Source: Phycisphaerae bacterium (GTDB lineage Bacteria; Planctomycetota; Phycisphaerae; UBA1845). Taken from it: a stretch of 64,000 bases of DNA. The notes beneath the pieces were generated by a model, which was given only the letters and a program-made list of their open reading frames with translations, was not told the origin of the DNA and ran no database searches. The position numbers and the translations under genes were made by a program. The number at the start of each line of letters is the position of its first letter. Within the stretch, counting starts at the first letter, position 1. Location: the NCBI GenBank assembly GCA_029260015.1, contig JAJDEB010000036.1, positions 434,001-498,000 on the forward strand, written 5' to 3'. Below are positions 34,700-44,470 of this stretch, piece by piece.

Positions 34700-36601
34700 T
34701 CAATCGGTACCGGCGGAAACTTGAACCTGTTCAAATTGAATGCCGTCATCCTGAGTAGTGATCGTCGCCATGGAAAGCGGTTGATACTTTTTGAGCGCTT
34801 CGGGATTGTCAACGCCAAGGTCAACATGCTGCCGAACGATCATCCATTGCAACATTCCACCGACGGGCCCAAACATGGGCGGTTGTTCGGTCGCGATGAA
34901 GCCAGCTTTCTGGGCGGCGATGCGGGCCTCATACAGTTTTTCGCCATCGTAGTACATTACACCTGACGCCTGTTTCGGCATGTGCTTCGCCATTCTGCGA
35001 AACTCTGCGATCTCGCCAAGCCCGCCCTCGCTGCGACCCTCGCGGCGGATGTAGCCTTCGACGGCGCTCGTTGTTCCGAACCAAATGAACGAGCGATCGG
35101 TCAATCCCATTGAAACGCCGGCCATCGGAAGCGCCGCATCAAGAACGGTCGCCCCCATCATCTCACGCGACATGAGCATGCCGGGCGGAATCATATTGAT
35201 AACCTTGTCCCACGCTTCGCGCGACTTGTGACCGATGGCCACGAAGAATCCATAGTTGTCTGGCCCGTAGGGTTTTTCGATCGACAGGCTTCCAACGATC
35301 GGCCCGACGAGATGCGCGACAAGATCTTTGCGAATGTCGAATGTCGAACCATCCGGCTGGGGCACGATCATGCCGTTGGCCATTCTCTCGCCATCAGCAG
35401 CGTCGATGCGGGTGACGATGGCGATGATCTCTTCAAGCATCTCAGCCGGATTCAAATTCAATGACCCGAACCCTGCGGTATCAGCCGTCACCGTCGCCGG
35501 TGCTGTGACCTTGCTGTTGGACATCATCATGATCTTGCCCAACCCTTTGGTCTTATCACCGATCTGCATGAAGCCCGACGCGCGCGAATCGATACCTTCT
35601 GCCGGTGTATAGTCCGACACCATCAACATAGGGCCAAACGTATCGACTCCCAATGCTGTGATAACGGACTTCACTTCCTCATCTTGCTGGGCAAAGGTTT
35701 CAACGATTCGCGGAACGTCGATGACTACTTCGATCTGTGCGTCTTTGCGCAAGCGACGCGCCAGCGACTTGACAGCTTTTGAACCTGCGTACGATTCTTC
35801 ACCGTCTGACTTGATCGCCCGCAAAACCTTTGCGGCAGTATCCTGACTTGACGCCAGAATGGTGACGTCTTTTTGGAAGGCGAAGACGACTTCTTCCGGC
35901 AATTGAAATTCACTGAGTAGCCCTTCAAGAAACTCCTTCGGAACGCCACCGGGTAAATCGTTGCCGATAAGCTCGACGATTTCATCGATGGTTTCCTGTA
36001 ATGGTGCACCCTTGCCGGCTTGCACTTCGTCGGAAACGTTGGCCTGCGGTTCAAAACGAACGCGGATAATCTCACCGCCAGCCAGTTCTCGCGTGTCTTT
36101 CTTACCGCCGTGATCGATGCTTTTTTGAATGATGGCGTCAATCACTGCACGCGTTTTGTCAGCGTCTTCGCCCATCTCCATGACCAGCGCCGCAAAGACT
36201 TCGGGTTCGCCGAATTCTTCCTTGGGCGGTGCGAGCGACAGGTAGACGCCAACCGAGCCATGCGGAACAACATCCAGTTCCTTGGGGCTGGCGAGATTGA
36301 GTTTCTTGGCCGCATACTCCTTGAGTTTCTCGCCGATCTTCGTCCAGGATTGTTTGAGCTCCTTCGATGCCGGGTCTTCGATCATCCGCCACATTCCCGA
36401 CTTCTTAAACGACTTGCCAAGGTCGTCGCAGTTGCGAATCCCGATGTAGATCATCGTGTCCTTCGGAATCAGCCGAGCCGGCCCATAGTCGGCTGCAATC
36501 GCCCCATGCGAAAAGATCGTGAGAACCGTGAAGGCAAACGCGAATGATGCAGAAAATCGAAAACAATTCATAACGAAACTCGCTCGAAAGAAAGTGGACA
36601 T
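34700..36601 (-). CDS. Exported protein of unknown function, DUF3352-like
   Basis: The 633-aa protein has a signal peptide ending near HGAIAA. The mature part starts ARLIPKDTMIYIGIRNCDDLGKSFKKSGMWRMIEDP, a pattern common to large planctomycete secreted proteins that resemble DUF3352: an N-terminal strand-helix segment naming a test of each instance, then alternating strands and helices. No catalytic motif is visible. Start is ATG 36601 or 36571; both leave a usable signal peptide. It sits 70 bases after the protease gene and 17 before yhhQ. Confidence 0.75.
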   Translation of the reverse strand: MSTFFRASFVMNCFRFSASFAFAFTVLTIFSHGAIAADYGPARLIPKDTMIYIGIRNCDDLGKSFKKSGMWRMIEDPASKELKQSWTKIGEKLKEYAAKKLNLASPKELDVVPHGSVGVYLSLAPPKEEFGEPEVFAALVMEMGEDADKTRAVIDAIIQKSIDHGGKKDTRELAGGEIIRVRFEPQANVSDEVQAGKGAPLQETIDEIVELIGNDLPGGVPKEFLEGLLSEFQLPEEVVFAFQKDVTILASSQDTAAKVLRAIKSDGEESYAGSKAVKSLARRLRKDAQIEVVIDVPRIVETFAQQDEEVKSVITALGVDTFGPMLMVSDYTPAEGIDSRASGFMQIGDKTKGLGKIMMMSNSKVTAPATVTADTAGFGSLNLNPAEMLEEIIAIVTRIDAADGERMANGMIVPQPDGSTFDIRKDLVAHLVGPIVGSLSIEKPYGPDNYGFFVAIGHKSREAWDKVINMIPPGMLMSREMMGATVLDAALPMAGVSMGLTDRSFIWFGTTSAVEGYIRREGRSEGGLGEIAEFRRMAKHMPKQASGVMYYDGEKLYEARIAAQKAGFIATEQPPMFGPVGGMLQWMIVRQHVDLGVDNPEALKKYQPLSMATITTQDDGIQFEQVQVSAGTD

Positions 36602-36671
36602 ACGTACTCATTGCTGCAAACCATTGCGATCAACTCGCATGGATATGGAAACCCATTATCAACCGGTTCGA

Positions 36672-37724
36672 CTATCCGGACGTTGCGTTTTTCTTGCCCG
36701 GTTCAGATGCTTTCGGCAAAAGAAACAGCGGCGGTGAGTCATCCTGTCGGGTTGGCGCTTCGAGGTATTGATACCCACTGTTGGGGTTGTCTTGATCATA
36801 CGCATACGCATCGCGATTCTTGAGAAAGTCGATGACGTAAGTGATCGGAATGGCGAAGTTCAACCCTTCGGCGAAGAGGTATCCCATGTTCGTCACGCCG
36901 ATGACTTCACCGCGTTCATTGAATAGCGGCCCACCACTGTTGCCCGGGTTGATTTGCGTGGTGGTCTGAACGTAGGTCAAACCCTGTTCGGCGCGGTTCT
37001 TCTTGCTGATGATGCCGCGCGAAACGGTGCGCTCCAAGCCAAGCGGATTGCCAATGGCGAACACAACGTCCCCTTCGGTCAGCGGTCGATCTTCGGCCAA
37101 ATGCATGATAGTGATGTCAAGATCTTCAGGCACTTCGAATTTAATCAACCCCAGGTCCATAAACGGATTGACCGCGATGATGCGCACGTCTTCGATTTTT
37201 TCATTGCGAAAGACTCCGCCATCTTTGCGGAAAATGTGTACCGAAAGCTGCGTTTCATTTTCGATCACATGGAAATTCGTAATGACGTAGCCGTCTTCGT
37301 GAATGACAAAACCACTGCCCAACCCGGATGGCGACTTGACCATCACCACGCCTTCGCCCAATCGATCGGACAGTTCCTCCAGCGATGCCGGAGGAAGATC
37401 ACCGGTTCGATACAAATCGTCCGTTTGATTTACGTTGCGGGCGTAAGTGGTGTCTTTGGACTGGGCGTTGTCCTTGGCGCTATCCTTTTCGATCGATTGG
37501 ATCTGCTCGCGCGGAATCCTGATGACGTCATAGCCAATATCCACAAAGACGGCATCCGATGTTTCTTTAAAAAGCTTTCCTTCAATTCGATCGCCGCTGG
37601 CAAGATTGACAACGTCGCCCGCAAGCACATCGCCCGTCAAAGCAATCCCTACAAGAATTCCGATGATCGCTTGCAAGAGTACGGTCCTTGTGGAGCGGCA
37701 GAGCTGGTCGTGTTTCATCGCCAT
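36672..37724 (-). CDS. Exported trypsin-like serine protease (HtrA/S1C type, no PDZ domain)
   Basis: The 350-aa protein has a signal peptide or anchor, then a small beta domain (LASGDRIEGKLFKETSDAVFVDI..IRIPREQIQSIE) and a chymotrypsin-fold protease domain. The triad is visible: His in YVITNFHVIENE, Asp in FMDLGLIKFEV, Ser in NPGNSGGPLFNERGEVIG. A PDZ domain is absent, unlike DegP/DegS; a Pro-rich tail ends the protein. Envelope quality control or regulated proteolysis is likely. First gene of a three-gene minus-strand run. Confidence 0.9.
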   Translation of the reverse strand: MAMKHDQLCRSTRTVLLQAIIGILVGIALTGDVLAGDVVNLASGDRIEGKLFKETSDAVFVDIGYDVIRIPREQIQSIEKDSAKDNAQSKDTTYARNVNQTDDLYRTGDLPPASLEELSDRLGEGVVMVKSPSGLGSGFVIHEDGYVITNFHVIENETQLSVHIFRKDGGVFRNEKIEDVRIIAVNPFMDLGLIKFEVPEDLDITIMHLAEDRPLTEGDVVFAIGNPLGLERTVSRGIISKKNRAEQGLTYVQTTTQINPGNSGGPLFNERGEVIGVTNMGYLFAEGLNFAIPITYVIDFLKNRDAYAYDQDNPNSGYQYLEAPTRQDDSPPLFLLPKASEPGKKNATSG

Positions 37725-37733
37725 CTATTCTCC

Positions 37734-37771
37734 GGTGTTTCAAATCTGGTATTTCAAATCTGGTGTTTCAA
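37734..37771 (+). repeat. Short tandem repeat, 14-bp unit, 2.7 copies
   Basis: Units GGTGTTTCAAATCT, GGTATTTCAAATCT and GGTGTTTCAA follow one another. They lie just upstream of the protease gene, where they could affect its expression. Confidence 0.8.
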
Positions 37772-37821
37772 TGCAGAGCAACGGATCGACTGGATTTGTA
37801 CGTTTTAATAAACGTATCGCC

Positions 37822-37923
37822 ATGGGCTACTATACGCAAATTCGCCTCTGGCATACACCGATTTGGCTCATAATGGTGTCGATCTTTGTCGGTGCTGCTT
37901 GCTCTGGATGCTTCGATTCCTAA
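37822..37923 (+). CDS. Possible very small lipoprotein (33 aa)
   Basis: ATG at 37822 opens MGYYTQIRLWHTPIWLIMVS and reaches a lipobox-like GAACSGC before a stop five codons later. A palindrome ACGTTT-TAAT-AAACGT (37800-37815) precedes it. No Shine-Dalgarno is clear. It may be chance. Confidence 0.3.
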   Translation: MGYYTQIRLWHTPIWLIMVSIFVGAACSGCFDS

Positions 37924-38015
37924 AATGAATCCAGTTTGGTTCTTGTATCATCAAGCGAGACCAAGGCAACTTTGAAATGTCCTTTTCACTTTAAGAATCG
38001 GAAGCGCAGCCGCCC

Positions 38016-40427
38016 ATGACCCATTCATCGCTTTCCTACCGCAGGTTCACGAATGCAATCGCCGCAAACAATGCCTCAATGGCGACGTTCGCATTTGCTC
38101 TAGGGGCACTCGTTTCGCCCATGATGCCAGCTGCGTCGGTCCATGCTGAAAACGGCATGACCTCCACCCAGCGCAACGACCTGCCCCGCCATTTCGGGTT
38201 CGATCCGCTGGAGATATTCAAGATTGAAGACGGTATCACGCAGTTGCGATACGGCGACCTGAACAATGACGGACGCCTCGATCTCGTCCTCGCGAACAAC
38301 AAGAAGAGCACCATTGAAGTGCTCTTGCAACGCGACGCCCCGCCATCCCAAGCCGATGCCCCTTCCGAAATCAACGATCTCGTCAACGACTGGCGTTTTG
38401 AACGCAAGCGCGTTTCGGTCATCTGGGCGGTCAATTGTCTTCAAGTCGCCGACGTGACCGGAGACGGAAACGCTGATCTGATCTTTTTCGGTGACCCCAA
38501 AGAGTTGGTGATCTTGCCCGGGCATGGCGACGGAACATTTGGATCGCCCGATACGCGGCCGGTGCGCGACGGTTTGGGATTGCCCAGCGCGTTTGACGTC
38601 GGCGATATCAATGGTGATGGACGCGTCGACATTACAATGTTGGGCGAATCGGACCTGTTGATGTTTCGCCAGCGCAAGGAGGGCGGGTTGGAACATCCCG
38701 ATCGATTTTCGCACGCGGTGGACAATCCGCGCGGCGTCAAACTGACCGACGTGAACGGTGACGGGCGCGTCGATCTGGTCATCTTCACTTCCGACGAAGA
38801 GTATCCGCTTTGGCTTCGACATCAGGATTCGCTGGGCAACCTTGGTCCGGTGCATCGTGTCAAGCTGCCCGGACTCCGCAGTGTGTGTTTCGCCCCCTGC
38901 CTCGACCGAAAAGCCGACGACCTGTTCGGTGTTGAACGCGTTTCGGGACGATTGAAACGTTGGCGCATCGGCCTCGATTCCCAAGCCGCTGCCGCTGAGA
39001 CAGCCGCAGTCCTTTATCATCCCATCCCTGCGAAGTCGGATTCGCCTGTGCTTCCGCTGGCGATTGGCGATATGACCGGTGACGGGCTCGACGACTTGAT
39101 GACAGCCAACATCGATGCGGCTCAGATTATCTTCTTTGAACAGAAGAATGACTTGGGCTTGTTACCACCGAAATCGTTTGGCGGGCAGACCAAGATGCGT
39201 GGGGCGCGCTGCTACGATGCGGATGGCGATGGCAAGGACGAATTGTATGTGGTCAGCGCCAACGAAGATTCGATTGCAGTGAGCCGACACGAAGGAGATC
39301 GCCTGACCTTTCCGAAGTCGATTCCGGTTAAAGGCAAGCCATTTGCGTTTGACATCGGCCTGCTGGGTGATGGTCAGAAACCAAGCCTTGCCTACGTCTC
39401 TCGCAACGATGACTCGGAGTATCACCTGCACTTTGGCGATCTTGACGGCACCAAAGACAAAGACACGAGCGACGACGAAGCAAGTGACAAGGACGCAAAC
39501 GTAGTTGAACTCGAAGACATGGACGAACCGCCCACTGCCGTCCGGTTGGCCGACGTCAACCGCGACGGGCGAACCGATGTGTTGATCTTTTCTTCATACG
39601 CCCCGCTAATTGCGTGTCTGCAAAATGAAGACGGGACGTTTACGGCTCGCTCCAAAGAAACAGGGACGCAGACCGGGTTGGTCAAGCAGGCGAAGATCGA
39701 AGGGTATGCGTACGCCGACACGGATGGCGATGGCGTCGGTGAAGTGTTGTTGGCTCAAAAGCAGTTTGTACGGGCACTTCGCATCAACGAGCAAGGCACT
39801 TGGGAAACGGTCGATCAATACAACGCCCCCGGCAGCGATGCGAATATTACCGGTATTGCAACGGTTGAAATCAAGAATCAGAAGCGCCCGGACCTGGCGA
39901 TGTACGATCGGCAGAGTCGCGAAGTGCATATTTTCAAACCCGATTCGGGCACAACGTACAAGCTCGATCAATCGATTTCGGTCGGTTTGTTTGATCTGCA
40001 GCAAATGCAAGGGACGAATCTGAGCGGGAAAGACCAGACCGAAATCATGTTGGCCGACAAGCAGCGCATCGCGCGCGTTCTTCCGCAAACCCCGGCTGCC
40101 CAGGCGATTGAAACAGGCGTGTACGAATCATCGATCAAGGACGCAAGGCTTACCCGCATCGCCGTCGGTGACCTCAACCATGACGATCGAACGGATCTCG
40201 TCGTCGTCGATCACAAGGATCATGCCGTCGAAATTCTAACGTTTGGCCCCGATGATGAACTCGTACGGGCCAACAAGTTTCGCGTGTTCGCCCGGAAGCA
40301 ATTTCACCGTGACGGCAACACCATGCCCCAGCCGCACTGGGTGGACATCGTCGATCTGACCAACGACGGATTCAACGATTTGGTGATGATCTCGCAGGAT
40401 CGGGTGCTGCTCTATCCGTCCCAATAA
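38016..40427 (+). CDS. Exported FG-GAP/VCBS repeat protein
   Basis: The 803-aa protein has an N-terminal signal region (to about residue 45) and a long series of FG-GAP-type repeats with calcium-binding DxNxDGxxD loops: YGDLNNDGRLDLVLANN, VADVTGDGNADLIFFGD, VGDINGDGRVDITMLGE, LTDVNGDGRVDLVIF, IGDMTGDGLDDLMTANI, LADVNRDGRTDVLIFSS and VGDLNHDDRTDLVVVDH. These make integrin-like beta-propellers that work outside the cell in binding. Its stop overlaps a perfect 15-bp tandem duplication. It stands alone. Confidence 0.88.
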   Translation: MTHSSLSYRRFTNAIAANNASMATFAFALGALVSPMMPAASVHAENGMTSTQRNDLPRHFGFDPLEIFKIEDGITQLRYGDLNNDGRLDLVLANNKKSTIEVLLQRDAPPSQADAPSEINDLVNDWRFERKRVSVIWAVNCLQVADVTGDGNADLIFFGDPKELVILPGHGDGTFGSPDTRPVRDGLGLPSAFDVGDINGDGRVDITMLGESDLLMFRQRKEGGLEHPDRFSHAVDNPRGVKLTDVNGDGRVDLVIFTSDEEYPLWLRHQDSLGNLGPVHRVKLPGLRSVCFAPCLDRKADDLFGVERVSGRLKRWRIGLDSQAAAAETAAVLYHPIPAKSDSPVLPLAIGDMTGDGLDDLMTANIDAAQIIFFEQKNDLGLLPPKSFGGQTKMRGARCYDADGDGKDELYVVSANEDSIAVSRHEGDRLTFPKSIPVKGKPFAFDIGLLGDGQKPSLAYVSRNDDSEYHLHFGDLDGTKDKDTSDDEASDKDANVVELEDMDEPPTAVRLADVNRDGRTDVLIFSSYAPLIACLQNEDGTFTARSKETGTQTGLVKQAKIEGYAYADTDGDGVGEVLLAQKQFVRALRINEQGTWETVDQYNAPGSDANITGIATVEIKNQKRPDLAMYDRQSREVHIFKPDSGTTYKLDQSISVGLFDLQQMQGTNLSGKDQTEIMLADKQRIARVLPQTPAAQAIETGVYESSIKDARLTRIAVGDLNHDDRTDLVVVDHKDHAVEILTFGPDDELVRANKFRVFARKQFHRDGNTMPQPHWVDIVDLTNDGFNDLVMISQDRVLLYPSQ

Positions 40428-40509
40428 ATAACGGAGAATGAAATAACGGAGAATGGCCAGTCGTCGGCGCCATGGTACTGTGGATTGGTGCGTACCGTGG
40501 ATTGGGGCG
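40426..40509 (+). repeat. Two short tandem duplications after the FG-GAP gene
   Basis: A perfect 15-bp direct duplication (unit AAATAACGGAGAATG) occupies 40426-40455 and starts within the TAA stop. A 17-bp imperfect duplication (TACTGTGGATTGGTGCG and TACCGTGGATTGGGGCG) occupies 40476-40509. Confidence 0.8.
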
Positions 40510-40626
40510 TTTCGACCACCCATCGGTTCTGCGCCAGATTGACAGAATTCACCGATCTGAATAGCATCAGCCGCGGTATTCGAGAAGCCGCGATTCAACG
40601 CGATTTTTTCCCGCAATTCCAAGCCA

Positions 40627-40700
<74 letters not shown>

Positions 40701-40752
40701 ATGCGTTAAGAAATCCTTATCTATCAACGGTTTAGGAGATGGCATAGCGGCT

Positions 40753-40766
40753 GGATTTGAACCTCC
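40753..40766 (-). other. Inverted 14-base copy of the tRNA-Pro T arm
   Basis: GGATTTGAACCTCC here is the exact reverse complement of GGAGGTTCAAATCC in the tRNA-Pro gene 60 bases upstream. It may be the residue of an opposite-facing tRNA. Confidence 0.5.
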
Positions 40767-40970
40767 GCACTCGCGAGACACTCTTTCACGGTGAACAGTT
40801 CACTGGCCCTCGACGATCGCTGCGATCACGTGCCCAAAGAGCAGCAGTGTCTTGAAGGGCGCGAATTGAGCGTCCTTTTCGACGGCGTCGCGCCAATTGG
40901 GGGCCGTTGCGCTGGTACATCGTTTCATTCGTTGAAATGCAATGATCCAAAATGTCTGGATTGAGTCGCT

Positions 40971-43556
40971 TCAATTCGGTGCAGGTTCAAGTTCTACTCG
41001 TGCCACGCGAGACAATTCCTTGTACAGAGCATACGATAATTCTGTTTCGAGCAGATTTGGGCGATCGAGAATAATGCAACGCGAGAATGCGTCGATTGCC
41101 TCATCGAAGCGGTGTCCGATCAACAATCGCCGACCAATGTAGTAATGCGCTTCACATTGTTCATCTTCAGTCCCAGCTTTGCGGATCAACTCATTTGAAT
41201 CTAAATCCTGGTTAAAGAATTCGCAGAGGCTTTCAAACCACCTATTCCCGTCTGACTCTTGAATGACCATGTCCATCAACACCTGAGCCTGCTCGTCTAG
41301 TGTCTCCTGCTTCATTAATAGATAAGACCAAAGCAGCGCATAGTTCTTGAATGGTCCATCAGAATCCGCGACGCGATTGTAGTTGGCTTGCGCCGAGAGA
41401 CAATCTCCTGAAAGCTCATATGCCATACCAAGATGAATCAAGCTAGTTTGTGCAGGAACGTCCTGAAGTTCAATTGCACTTGAGAAATCGGAGATTGCAG
41501 AATCGTAGTCTCCATTCTTGAAGTGGGCTTTGGCGCGGAAGTTGAACCATTTATCCGAATCCGGTTCCATTTCAATCGCCCGATCGAATGCCCGAATTGC
41601 CTCATTGGTTCTCCCTAAACGCGTAAGAGCCAAGCCCTTTTGAATGTACGTCTTAGGCCAACTTCCAAAAAGCGACGTAGCGCGTTCGGCGTCCACCAGC
41701 GCTTCTTCATATTTCTTCAACCTGAGAAGTTGGATCGATCGGCCCATTACCAATTCAACTCGCCACGGTTCAAGTTCCAGTCCCCTCGAAAACAGGTCGA
41801 TGGCCTTCCATGGATCCTCTTCGACCCTAGCAAGAAGATACATGCCACCTGCGCTTTTTGGGCTAAGCCTTTCAAGCTGCTCCCTGTGCTCTGCTGATCG
41901 CATATCCCCGATGCGATCAAAGGCCACAGCTAGTTGGAAATGGGCATCCGGCACGTTGACGTCTTGATCGATTATGGTTTGCAATTGTCCGATTGCATCA
42001 GTCTTGCGGCCCGTCCGATATAGCAGTCGTGCTCTGAGTAATTGTCCTTCCAAGTGGTTCGGTTGATTCTCCAGAACCTTGGCAATCGCGACTAGTCCCG
42101 ACTCGAGTCGATGTGCTCGAAAGTCTTGTAAAGCGTCCTGGTAGAGCAATCGTACTCCCTTCTCTTCAGCATCCACGCTCGTACGTTGGGCTACGTTTTG
42201 AAGCTCCATGTATCCTCTGTAGAAATATGCGCTCGCGATCGTCAGCGCAAGAACCGCGACAATAGATGATGTGAGCAATTTACGTCTTCGCGCATGGCGG
42301 AGAAGTCGTATTGGCAGGGACCTACGGCGTGCCTCTATCGGTAAACCCAATTGCCATCGTCGCAAATCCATCGCCATCGCCTGAGCGCTCGAATACCGAT
42401 TTGAAGGATTAGCCTCGAGTGCCTTCAGAGTTATCAACTCCAACTCTCGCGGAATATCCCGTGAGAATTTCCGAGGTGACAATGGCTCCCGTGACAGTAT
42501 CTCATTCTGTAGATCACGGTCGATCACATCTGCGAAGGGCGGATGCAGCGTTAACAACTCGTAAAGCGTGGCCCCCAGGCTATAGATGTCTGCGCGATGA
42601 TCTACAGGGCCTACAGTCTTTTCAATCCGCTCAGGGCTCATATATCGGGCCGTGCCGACTGGAGAATGCGATTTCGTGATTGACGTGCAGGTCTTTGAAC
42701 GCGCAAGACCAAAATCTGAAATCATGATTCGGCCATCAGAAGAAAGCAGTAGGTTTGAAGGCTTGATGTCTCGGTGAATTACACCTTGCTGATGCGCGTA
42801 GCTCAGAGCTTCCGCCACATCGGCAATCCATTCGGCAGCACGGCGACAAAGCGCTCGGCGAAGTTTCGACGTGGATCCGCAGGTGTGATGCAAGCTGTTG
42901 GACGTGGTTGTTTGAGAACGCTCATTTTTTAAGTTTTTGGAACGATTCGGATCCTGTGAATTTTCACTCTTCGCGTTACGAAGTTGATGATCAAGAACGC
43001 CAGTCTTCTTTGCATCATTGATAACCGTGCGCAGTGAGGGCCCCTCAACAAGCGCCATCGAAAAATAGAGTGTTTCGCCAGTCTCACCAAAATCGAATAC
43101 AGGAATAATATTGGTATGTTGCAATTGCGAAACAAGCTCAGCCTCTCGGCGAAACCGTGCTTTGGCGCCGGGCCTGACCACTGAGAGGATCGCTGGAAGA
43201 ACCTTCAGGGCAACGATCCTGTCAAGTTTGCGCTGCCTAGCCCTAAAGACGATTCCCATGCCGCCACGCCCAAGCTCGTCAATTATTTCGTAATCGTTGC
43301 CAAAAATTTCGCTGAAGTGCGATTGTGGGACGTTAACATCCAATTTGAGGCCTTGCCGAGCAGCATGAGCAGTGTTCACGTTATTGGCGACAGATCTAAG
43401 CACATCTCCCGAATCCGCTCGTGTGCGGCATGGTGTACAAGTTTCTAAATGATCCGCAAGAGACTGCCAATCTGACTCACTCGTGGCAGATTGAAGCTCG
43501 GATTCTATTTGCAATGTCCTTGGGCAAACGGCATCTGTACTCACAATTTTTCTCAC
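40971..43556 (-). CDS. Membrane Ser/Thr protein kinase with N-terminal HxxxCxxC motif and C-terminal TPRs
   Basis: The 861-aa protein opens with a helical segment holding H36-x3-C40-x2-C43, the zinc motif of ZAS anti-sigma domains. The kinase domain spans about 88-400: LGRGGMGIVFRA, Lys118 in VALKVL, HRDIKPSNLL (His261-Asp263), DFG at 281-283, and GTARYMSPE. About 45 Ser/Asn/Lys-rich residues (190-235) are inserted before the catalytic loop. One membrane helix lies at about 427-447, then about ten TPRs fill the rest. Its GTG start overlaps the TGA of the sigma gene upstream, so the pair is coupled. It probably senses a signal through the TPR part and controls its partner sigma factor. Confidence 0.9.
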   Translation of the reverse strand: MRKIVSTDAVCPRTLQIESELQSATSESDWQSLADHLETCTPCRTRADSGDVLRSVANNVNTAHAARQGLKLDVNVPQSHFSEIFGNDYEIIDELGRGGMGIVFRARQRKLDRIVALKVLPAILSVVRPGAKARFRREAELVSQLQHTNIIPVFDFGETGETLYFSMALVEGPSLRTVINDAKKTGVLDHQLRNAKSENSQDPNRSKNLKNERSQTTTSNSLHHTCGSTSKLRRALCRRAAEWIADVAEALSYAHQQGVIHRDIKPSNLLLSSDGRIMISDFGLARSKTCTSITKSHSPVGTARYMSPERIEKTVGPVDHRADIYSLGATLYELLTLHPPFADVIDRDLQNEILSREPLSPRKFSRDIPRELELITLKALEANPSNRYSSAQAMAMDLRRWQLGLPIEARRRSLPIRLLRHARRRKLLTSSIVAVLALTIASAYFYRGYMELQNVAQRTSVDAEEKGVRLLYQDALQDFRAHRLESGLVAIAKVLENQPNHLEGQLLRARLLYRTGRKTDAIGQLQTIIDQDVNVPDAHFQLAVAFDRIGDMRSAEHREQLERLSPKSAGGMYLLARVEEDPWKAIDLFSRGLELEPWRVELVMGRSIQLLRLKKYEEALVDAERATSLFGSWPKTYIQKGLALTRLGRTNEAIRAFDRAIEMEPDSDKWFNFRAKAHFKNGDYDSAISDFSSAIELQDVPAQTSLIHLGMAYELSGDCLSAQANYNRVADSDGPFKNYALLWSYLLMKQETLDEQAQVLMDMVIQESDGNRWFESLCEFFNQDLDSNELIRKAGTEDEQCEAHYYIGRRLLIGHRFDEAIDAFSRCIILDRPNLLETELSYALYKELSRVARVELEPAPN

Positions 43557-44158
43557 GCTCCTGCGCAACGTCGCAAGTGGTTCATTTTCTTACGAATCAA
43601 ATCAAGAATGTAGAACCTTGTGACATAAACGTAGCCTTCGGTCATTTCAAGCGACAGAGCAACTACCCGGGCTGATTGCCCATCAAGTACATACCGTCGA
43701 AACGCTTCCATTCGACGAGGTGAAACGTCGATAGCCACCTGATCGAGGCACCAGTTTGTGTCTTGGAGTTGCCATTCTCGTTCCCACATCTTATCAGGAG
43801 CCAGCTGACATTCCTCAGTCAATGCGTTCAACACCTTGTTGTTTATCTTTCGCTTGTTTGCCGCACATTTTCGAAAATAATCGACGATTTTCCTTTCGGT
43901 AATTCGTCGAATCCACTGCCGAAACTTGCCACGATCGCGTTTGTAATCAAATCCTGAAATATGTGTGGAGACAGCAATCATCACTTGCTGAACGACATCA
44001 TCGGCGTCGCAATGATGCAAGCCTCGCATGCGAGCTACGCGAAACACAGCTGAACCATATCGATCGAAGAAATCGCGCCATGCTGAGTTGTCTGTCGCGC
44101 CTCCACGAAGTGCGCTAAGCATTGAGGGTCTCGTTTCGGGAAATCCTTTTGCGTACAT
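43553..44158 (-). CDS. ECF-type sigma factor paired with the Ser/Thr kinase
   Basis: The 201-aa protein has region 2 (DFFDRYGSAVFRVARMRGL, CDADDVVQQVMIAVSTHISGF, RGKFRQWIRRITERKIVDYFRK) and region 4 (MEAFRRYVLDGQSARVVALSL, EMTEGYVYVTRFYILDLIRK). It belongs with the planctomycete ECF factors that are encoded next to membrane kinases. The ATG at 44158 gives a normal ECF N-terminus; longer in-frame starts (to 44251) look unlikely. It is cotranscribed with the kinase and may be controlled by its phosphorylation or by the kinase HxxxCxxC segment. Confidence 0.88.
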   Translation of the reverse strand: MYAKGFPETRPSMLSALRGGATDNSAWRDFFDRYGSAVFRVARMRGLHHCDADDVVQQVMIAVSTHISGFDYKRDRGKFRQWIRRITERKIVDYFRKCAANKRKINNKVLNALTEECQLAPDKMWEREWQLQDTNWCLDQVAIDVSPRRMEAFRRYVLDGQSARVVALSLEMTEGYVYVTRFYILDLIRKKMNHLRRCAGA

Positions 44159-44470
44159 TTTCGAAGCGCGTTCCAGGAAACAGGTGCCGAGAGAACAATG
44201 ATTGTGACAGGTATATGAAGTGAGTCCTCGATAGCCTGCAATTATACGCAAGTTTGCTTGGGCCTTTCAAGAACGCGGTTAGCCAAGTGTGCACATCGGC
44301 CATTGTTTTATGTGGGTGTTTACTTATCGGTCGATCTAGAATCTTTTTTTTCTTGGTTTTCCATATAATAAATATTGAACATGTGCGTATGGGGCATTGA
44401 CTGCGTTTATCTGCTTATTCAAAGCGCTTAGATGTTCTGTTCTCTCAGAGTCCCTTAAAGGAGGAAAACC

